From Methylobacterium mesophilicum (lineage in GTDB: Bacteria; Pseudomonadota; Alphaproteobacteria; Rhizobiales; Beijerinckiaceae), in assembly GCF_022179445.1 (NCBI RefSeq), contig NZ_BPQU01000022.1, positions 29,460 to 93,459 on the forward strand: 64,000 nucleotides of DNA, given 5' to 3'. The position numbers and the translations under genes are program-made. Under the pieces are notes generated by a model. That model saw only the letters and a program-made list of their open reading frames with translations. It was not told the DNA's origin and ran no database searches. This document shows positions 58,940-64,000 of this stretch, piece by piece (positions within the stretch are counted from its first letter, which is position 1; the number at the start of each line of letters is the position of its first letter).

Positions 58940-60526
58940 TCAGTTCTTCGCCGGCGGCGTGGTCGCGCCGGGGACGGCCGCCGCCTGCTTCTCCGGGTTC
59001 TTCACCTGGCTGTAGGCGACGTTGGCGAAGGTGCCGATCACCGCGGGCCAACTCGGGCTGGCGTATTGCGGATCGTCGCGGCCGACCTTGCAGAAGGCCG
59101 TGGTGAGGGCGTTGACCACGTCGTCGTCGGAGGCGCCGGTGTCGGCCGCCTTGATCTGCGGCACCACCCGGACCAGCGTCGGCACGAAGTCCTGCTGCTT
59201 GAGGCCGGTGAGCGTCGCCGCGACGCCGACCTTGTCGAAGGCGGCCTTCAGCGTGTCCTGCTCGATCTCGGCGCAGGGGGCGGTGCCGGCCAGCATGGTC
59301 TTGGTGGCGGCCCGGGCCTCGGAGGCCTTGTCGCCGGTCACCGGCGGCGCCTTGTTGCCCCAGGAGTTGCGGATGTAGTCGGTGACGTTCCGGACCTCGA
59401 CGTCGGTCATCTGCTGGCCGATCGCCACCATCGGGGCGAGCCCGCTCTGGGCGGCAAGACCGCCGTAGATCACCCGCAGCACCGTCTCGGGGCCTTCGGA
59501 CTGGACGGAGGTGTTGCCGGCCAGCGCCGGCACCGCGCCCTCGATGCCCTTGCCGTTGGGCTGGTGGCAGGAGGAGCAGTAGGTCAGGTAGGTGGAGGCG
59601 CCGGGGGCGTCGGCGGTGTCGAAGGCGGTGAGGTCCTTGGGCTTGTAGGTCTGCTTGGCCGGGACCGTGCGCAGGTAGGCGACCATCGCCTTCAGGTCCT
59701 CCTCCTTCACCTTGGAGAGAGATTCCATGATGGTCTGGCGCATCGGGCCGGCGGCGACGCCGGGGCGGTCGCCCGGGGCGGTGCCGGTCTTGAGGTAGGT
59801 CACCACCTGCTCGTCGGTCCAGGCGCCGATGCCCTGGTGGCCGTCCGGGGTGATGTTGGGGGCGTACCAGCCGTCGATGACGCCGCCGCCGAAGCGGCCG
59901 GCGAAGCTCGAATTGCCCACGAGCTTGTTCTCGTTGTGGCACATGGCGCAGTGGCCGAGCCCCTCCACCAGGTAGGCGCCGCGGTTCACCTCGGCGCTGG
60001 CGCTCGGGTCGGGCTTGAACCGCTCCTCCGTGAAGAACGCGGTCCGCCACGTCACCAGCGCGGTGCGGACGTTGAACGGGAACGGGATCTGGTTCTCTTT
60101 ACGCTTCTCGCTCACCGGCGGGAGCGATTGCAGGTAGGCCCAGATGGCCTGCGTGTCCGCGTCGGTGACCTTGGTGTACCAGCCGAACGGGAAGGCCGGA
60201 TACAGGTAGCCGACATGCTTGCTGTAGCCCTGGCGGAACGACTTCTCGAAGTCGGCGTAGGAGTAGTCGCCGAGCCCGGTCTCCTTGTCGGGGGTCAGGT
60301 TGGGGGTCATGATCACCCCGAACGGCATGTTGAGCGCGTAGTTGCCGGCCAGGAACTTGCCGCCCGGGGCGGTGTGGCAGGCGGCGCAGTCGCCCATGGT
60401 GACGAGGTACTTGCCCCGCTCGACCGGGTCGGACCCGTCCTGCGCCAGGGCCGGCGCGGCGAGCAGCAGGCCCGCAAGGATGGGGGCCGCGCCACGGGCC
60501 GGCGAGAGGGCGTTCCTGCGCTGCAT
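58940..60526 (-). CDS. Tri-heme cytochrome c (alcohol/gluconate dehydrogenase-type subunit)
   Basis: A 528-residue exported protein. Three CxxCH heme sites are seen: Cys47-Cys50-His51 (CAACH), Cys193-Cys196-His197 (CAMCH) and Cys317-Cys320-His321 (CSSCH). The signal peptide (PILAGLLLAAPALAQD) sends it to the periplasm. The first 380 residues follow the membrane-bound alcohol dehydrogenase cytochrome pattern; residues about 385-528 are an extra domain with two more cysteines (TAPCAEIEQDTLK, AFCKVGRDD) and a proline/alanine tail. No dehydrogenase subunit is beside it. It would pass electrons to the quinone or oxidase chain. Confidence 0.85.
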   Translation of the reverse strand: MQRRNALSPARGAAPILAGLLLAAPALAQDGSDPVERGKYLVTMGDCAACHTAPGGKFLAGNYALNMPFGVIMTPNLTPDKETGLGDYSYADFEKSFRQGYSKHVGYLYPAFPFGWYTKVTDADTQAIWAYLQSLPPVSEKRKENQIPFPFNVRTALVTWRTAFFTEERFKPDPSASAEVNRGAYLVEGLGHCAMCHNENKLVGNSSFAGRFGGGVIDGWYAPNITPDGHQGIGAWTDEQVVTYLKTGTAPGDRPGVAAGPMRQTIMESLSKVKEEDLKAMVAYLRTVPAKQTYKPKDLTAFDTADAPGASTYLTYCSSCHQPNGKGIEGAVPALAGNTSVQSEGPETVLRVIYGGLAAQSGLAPMVAIGQQMTDVEVRNVTDYIRNSWGNKAPPVTGDKASEARAATKTMLAGTAPCAEIEQDTLKAAFDKVGVAATLTGLKQQDFVPTLVRVVPQIKAADTGASDDDVVNALTTAFCKVGRDDPQYASPSWPAVIGTFANVAYSQVKNPEKQAAAVPGATTPPAKN

Positions 60527-60548
60527 GGCGACCTCTCCCGAGCCGTCT

Positions 60549-60896
60549 TTATAGGTTTTCCAGGGTGCTGCGCGTGAACGCGGCGCTCTGCGGCGTTGTT
60601 CCTGGCTGCGGCCGGGTGCGGCGATGCGCCGTGCCGCCCCGCCGGAACCGGAAACCGAGATCGGCGAGGTGGGCCAGGAGGCCCGCCAGCATCCAGCCGG
60701 CGACCGTCGGCCAGCCGGATCCGGTAAGCGCAGCCCGGAGCGCCAGCATCAGCGCCGCACCGGAGCCGAGGTTGGCGAGCAGCGGCCCCGGGGCCATCCC
60801 GCGGCGCCGCGCGAACCAGGCGAGCAGCAGCGCCTCGGCGGCGACCAGCCCCAGGATGATATCGACGATCCGCCCCGAGGCGAACAGCGCCTCCAT
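60549..60896 (-). CDS. Small membrane protein adjacent to tspO
   Basis: From ATG 60896 the product has 115 residues and three predicted membrane segments (GRIVDIILGLVAAEALLLAW, NLGSGAALMLALRAALTGSG, TVAGWMLAGLLAHLADLGFR), followed by a basic tail. Its start touches the stop codon of the tspO gene, so they are probably co-transcribed. No family recognised. It belongs with the bchP/tspO group by position. Confidence 0.65.
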   Translation of the reverse strand: MEALFASGRIVDIILGLVAAEALLLAWFARRRGMAPGPLLANLGSGAALMLALRAALTGSGWPTVAGWMLAGLLAHLADLGFRFRRGGTAHRRTRPQPGTTPQSAAFTRSTLENL

Positions 60897-61399
60897 CAGG
60901 CCAGCCCCCGGAACGGCGCGTTGAGCCGCACGATCCGCAGGTTCAGGCAGGCGGCGACGCTGACCCAGGCGAGATAGGGCAGGTTCATCAGCCCGGCCGC
61001 GATCGAGACCCGGCCGGTGACCAGCACCAGCACGGCGATCGACAGCCACAGGGCCGCGACCTCGGCCAGCGCCCAGTCGGGCCGGCGGAACCGGAAGAAC
61101 AGCACGCTCCAGGCGATGTTGAGCACGCCGTTCACCGCGTAGGCGGCGACCAGCAGCAGCCGGGCGGTGGGATCGGGATCGCGGTTCCAGACCATCACGG
61201 CGGCGATGGTGGTGAGCAGGAAGATGGTGGTCCAGACCGGCCCGAACGCCCAGTCCGGCGGCTTCCAGGACGGGAACCGCAGGTGCCGGTACCAGCCATC
61301 CGTCTTGGTTGCGACCCCGCCGGCGACCGCGACCAGGATCGCCACCACGGCCGCCACCACGGGCGGGCCCCAGCTCGGATCGAGCCCCAGAAAAGTCAC
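60896..61399 (-). CDS. tspO: TspO/MBR family membrane protein
   Basis: The 167-residue product is a five-helix tryptophan-rich sensory protein: RFPSWKPPDWAFGPVWTTIF is the family motif near residue 45, and MNLPYLAWVSVAACLNLRIV completes the last helix. TspO in Rhodobacter regulates photosynthesis genes and handles porphyrin intermediates. The start GTG 61399 overlaps the bchP stop by four bases, tying it to that operon; the upstream frame to 61579 is a shadow. Confidence 0.92.
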   Translation of the reverse strand: MTFLGLDPSWGPPVVAAVVAILVAVAGGVATKTDGWYRHLRFPSWKPPDWAFGPVWTTIFLLTTIAAVMVWNRDPDPTARLLLVAAYAVNGVLNIAWSVLFFRFRRPDWALAEVAALWLSIAVLVLVTGRVSIAAGLMNLPYLAWVSVAACLNLRIVRLNAPFRGLA

Positions 61400-62610
61400 G
61401 GGGAGACCCAGCGGAACAGGTGGGCGAGGTCCTTGAAGAAGATCCGCGCGTGGGCGGCGGGCTTGGCCCGGACCAGCTCCTTGTTCATGTAGCTGTCCCA
61501 GGTGAGCTGCTGGACGTCCTTGTCCCGGCAGATCGACACGAACCGCTCGCGCAGGCCGTCGCTGCGGTACCAGACCCACTGCATCATCCCGAGGATCCAG
61601 AACACGCGGCCGTGCAGCTTCATGAACTGTTTGCGCGCGCCCGCGAGCGCCCGGACGTCGCCGGTGGCTAGGAAGGCTTTCGCCGCCTCGGCCGAGAGCT
61701 GGCCGCCCAGCATCGCGTAGTAGATGCCCTCGCCGGAGGCCGGGGCGACGACCCCGGCGGCATCGCCCGCCAGCAGCACGTCGCGGCCGTTGTCCCAGCG
61801 CTTGAGCGGCTTCAGCGGCAGCGGCGCGCCCTCCCGGCGGATCGTCTCGGCGCCGTCGAGGCCGGTGGCGACGCGCAGGGCCCGGATCGAGGAGCGCAGG
61901 GAAAAGCCCTTCTTCGCGCTGCCGGTGCCAATGCTGGCGGTCTCCCCGTGCGGAAAGATCCAGCTGTAGAAGTCCGGCGAGTGCCGGCCCTGATAGTAGA
62001 CGTCGCAGCGGGCGGCATCGACGGCGCCACCCCCCGGCGCATCGGGGGCCGGCACCCGGACGATCTCGTGATAGGCGAAGACCTGCTTCATCTTGTCGTG
62101 GCCGGGCACCTCGGCCTTGCCCACCGGCGAGCAGGCCCCGTCGGCGCCGATCACCAGCCGCGCCCGGACCGCGTGGCGGGCCTGGGCCTCGCCCTTGCCG
62201 GTGGTGAAATGCACCAGCGGCGGGCCGTCGTCCGGCCGGGTCATCTTGTCGTAGGCCGCCTCGCGCAGGTCGGCGCCGGCCTCCTCGGCGCGGCTGCGCA
62301 GCCAGGGATCGAAATGCTGGCGGTCGACCATGCCGACGAAGCCCTCGCCCACCGGCATGTCCACGGCCTTGCCGCTCGGCGCCACCATCCGGGCGGAGCG
62401 GATCTTGGCCACCAGCAGCGAATCGGGGATCGCGAAGTCGCGGATCAGCCGGGGCGGGATCGCGCCGCCGCAGGGCTTGATCCGCCCGGGCTTGTCGAGC
62501 AGCAGCACCGCGTGCCCGGCCCGGGCCAGCTCGGTGGCCGCCGTCGCCCCCGCGGGGCCCCCGCCGACCACGACGACGTCGTAGGGGGCGTCATCATTCA
62601 ACCGAGCCAT
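61396..62610 (-). CDS. bchP: Geranylgeranyl diphosphate reductase
   Basis: A 404-residue FAD-linked oxidoreductase that reduces the geranylgeranyl tail to phytyl in bacteriochlorophyll synthesis. It starts DVVVVGGGPAGATAATELAR for dinucleotide binding, then AVLLLDKPGRIKPCGGAIPP typical of the family, ARLVIGADGACSPVGKAEVP and LLAGDAAGVVAPASGEGIYY for FAD. Its stop overlaps tspO; four bases separate it from the PucC-like gene. It indicates photosynthesis genes at the right edge of the window. Confidence 0.92.
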   Translation of the reverse strand: MARLNDDAPYDVVVVGGGPAGATAATELARAGHAVLLLDKPGRIKPCGGAIPPRLIRDFAIPDSLLVAKIRSARMVAPSGKAVDMPVGEGFVGMVDRQHFDPWLRSRAEEAGADLREAAYDKMTRPDDGPPLVHFTTGKGEAQARHAVRARLVIGADGACSPVGKAEVPGHDKMKQVFAYHEIVRVPAPDAPGGGAVDAARCDVYYQGRHSPDFYSWIFPHGETASIGTGSAKKGFSLRSSIRALRVATGLDGAETIRREGAPLPLKPLKRWDNGRDVLLAGDAAGVVAPASGEGIYYAMLGGQLSAEAAKAFLATGDVRALAGARKQFMKLHGRVFWILGMMQWVWYRSDGLRERFVSICRDKDVQQLTWDSYMNKELVRAKPAAHARIFFKDLAHLFRWVSP

Positions 62611-62614
62611 CGCG

Positions 62615-64000
62615 TCACCTCGCGCCGAGGATGGGATTGAGCGGGATCGCGCCCCGAGCGGGAGCCCGGACGGGCTCGAGCCGCAGGGCCAGCACCACCG
62701 CGACGAGGAACAGCACCCCCTCGGCGGCGAAGACGGCGGCGTAGGCCTGGACCGGCTCGGCCGTGAAGAGCCGCACCAGATCCACGGCGGCGGCCCCCAG
62801 GAAACCGCCGGCCCCGAAGGCGACGCCCTGGGCCGCGCCCCAGACGCCCATGCGGGTGCCGCGCTCCCTTGCGTCGCCGCGGCCGGCCAGCGCCATCATC
62901 GAGCCGATCGCGGCGACCGCGTAGGCGCCGTTGGCGACCCCCAGCGCGAACACCACCAGGCGCAGGGGCAGGACGTCGCCGCCGGCGGCGAGCGCGAACA
63001 GGGCGGCGGCCGAGCCGGCGCAGCCCAGCGCGATCCAGAGCCGCAGGGAGGCCAGCGCGGTGCCGCGCGCCGCCAGCGTCACGCCCGCCACCAGCAGCAT
63101 CCCGGCGAGCACGCCGCCGTGCTGGAGCCCGGCGAGCTTGGTGGTGGCTCCCGGGCTCATGGCGAAGACCAGCCCGGCATAGGGCTCCAGGATCAGTTCC
63201 TGGGCGCTGTAGGCCAGCATCGAGACGAACACGAAGATCGTGAAGGTCCGCGCCAGCGGATCGGCGAGCACATGGGCCAGCACCGTGAAGAACGGTTTTT
63301 TGGCCACTTCGGGCTCGGGCGCCCGGGCGGGCAGGCGCCGCTCGACTCCGGCCAGCGCCAGCACGGCGACGCAGAACGCGATCGCCGAAACCGTGCCCGA
63401 CACGGCGACCAGCCTGAGGCCGGAGAACGGATCCAAAAAGTGCCCGGCGAGCGGCGCCGTCAGGGCGAAGCCCAGTATCATCATCACCCACACGATGGTG
63501 GCCGCCGCCCCGCGCCGGGCCGGCGCCACGCCCCCCGACAGCAGCACCAGCAGGGACGTCCCGGCCGCCCCGGCCCCGATCCCGACGCACAGGAACGACA
63601 GGGCGGCCAGGGCGAGGCCGAGCACGAGGTCGGTGGCGGCGAGCGCCGTGCCGCAGGCCGCCCCGAACCCGCCGAGGCAGAGCGCGGCCATGCCGCCGAC
63701 GATCCAGGGGGTCCGGGTCCCGCTCCGGTCGGAGCCGTAGCCCCAGCGCGGGCGCAGGACCTGTGCGCCGTAATGCAGGGTGACCAGGAACCCCGGCACC
63801 AGGGCGGGGAGCGCCAGCTCCACCACCATCACCCGGTTCAGCGTCGCGGTCATCAGCACGACGACGCTGCCCAGGGCGGTCTGGACCAGGCCGAGGCGGA
63901 CGATCTGGGGCCAGCCCAGGCCGTCTTCGGGCGCCGCGCCGCTTTTCCCTCCCCCCTCTGCGGGGGAGGGTGGCCCCCGAAGGGGGTCGGGAGAGGGGCA
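62615..64000 (-). CDS. PucC-family transporter-like protein (N-terminus open at window edge)
   Basis: A 12-helix MFS-type protein of the PucC/LhaA group (RPRWGYGSDRSGTRTPWIVG, FLCVGIGAGAAGTSLLVLLS), which accompanies light-harvesting and bchP genes and helps assemble antenna complexes. The first GTG is 63859, but family-like residues (GLGWPQIVRLGLVQTALGSV) are coded upstream in frame from about 63930. No usual start codon lies there, and the frame runs open through a family A repeat to the window edge. So the true start is unclear; the coordinates given are the open frame. Confidence 0.8.
   Translation of the reverse strand, partial: CPSPDPLRGPPSPAEGGGKSGAAPEDGLGWPQIVRLGLVQTALGSVVVLMTATLNRVMVVELALPALVPGFLVTLHYGAQVLRPRWGYGSDRSGTRTPWIVGGMAALCLGGFGAACGTALAATDLVLGLALAALSFLCVGIGAGAAGTSLLVLLSGGVAPARRGAAATIVWVMMILGFALTAPLAGHFLDPFSGLRLVAVSGTVSAIAFCVAVLALAGVERRLPARAPEPEVAKKPFFTVLAHVLADPLARTFTIFVFVSMLAYSAQELILEPYAGLVFAMSPGATTKLAGLQHGGVLAGMLLVAGVTLAARGTALASLRLWIALGCAGSAAALFALAAGGDVLPLRLVVFALGVANGAYAVAAIGSMMALAGRGDARERGTRMGVWGAAQGVAFGAGGFLGAAAVDLVRLFTAEPVQAYAAVFAAEGVLFLVAVVLALRLEPVRAPARGAIPLNPILGAR
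63947..64000. repeat. Dispersed GC-rich palindrome (family A) at the 5' edge of the PucC-like gene
   Basis: CCCTCCCCCC...GGGGGAGGGT and the following GGCCCCCGAAGGGGGTCGGG match the copies at 42451-42507 and 55767-55820. It abuts coding sequence here: read on the minus strand it is open and in frame with the PucC-like gene. Confidence 0.75.

Overview
The window is a very GC-rich alphaproteobacterial chromosome segment. The best match is Methylobacterium/Methylorubrum: fabD-fabG-acpP-fabF, rpoZ-rsh and dapA-smpB-slt blocks of Rhizobiales type, pleD-divK, a phasin, a zinc-ligand-free MucR relative, GC-rich dispersed palindromes between genes, and at the right end a bacteriochlorophyll-related block (geranylgeranyl reductase, TspO, PucC-type transporter) as expected of an aerobic anoxygenic phototroph. 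No tRNA, rRNA, insertion sequence or CRISPR array was seen.

Layout. 0.5-9 kb: a run of small genes, many encoding short exported proteins of unknown function, with a MucR-type regulator, a PilZ protein and a phasin. 9-15 kb: molybdopterin oxidoreductase, an unusual OmpA-like protein, YidB-like protein. 15.3-16.3 kb: a DUF6883/DUF4926 pair bracketed by palindromic repeats. 16.4-20.1 kb: fatty-acid synthesis operon (fabD, fabG, acpP, fabF). 20.4-29.8 kb: rpoZ, bifunctional (p)ppGpp enzyme, NYN nuclease, peroxiredoxin, PrlF-YhaV, smpB, dapA, soluble lytic transglycosylase. 30-40 kb: PAS protein, metX-metW, HicAB, NlpC/P60-like protein, hisC-tyrA, DUF2252. 40-46.5 kb: PleD and DivK (cell cycle, c-di-GMP), DUF3572, EipB-like envelope protein, ABC exporter, helix-hairpin-helix protein. 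46.6-58.6 kb: toxin-antitoxin modules (HicAB, VapBC, two HigBA, a lone XRE antitoxin) threaded between trpB, msrA, accA, a LysR regulator, an MFS transporter and an L,D-transpeptidase. 58.9-64 kb: tri-heme cytochrome c, then tspO-bchP-pucC-like genes running off the right edge.

The main theme is conserved housekeeping blocks separated by toxin-antitoxin pairs and palindromic repeats. Six recognisable type II modules plus a lone antitoxin and the DUF4926/DUF6883 pair lie in about 43 kb. Several have a clear inverted repeat just upstream that could be the autoregulatory operator. Places where expected neighbours are missing (mltG after fabF, trpA after trpB, material between metX and hisC) coincide with these modules or with repeats. 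No function is claimed for the many small secreted proteins at the left end; all family calls are from reading the translated sequence, with no database search.
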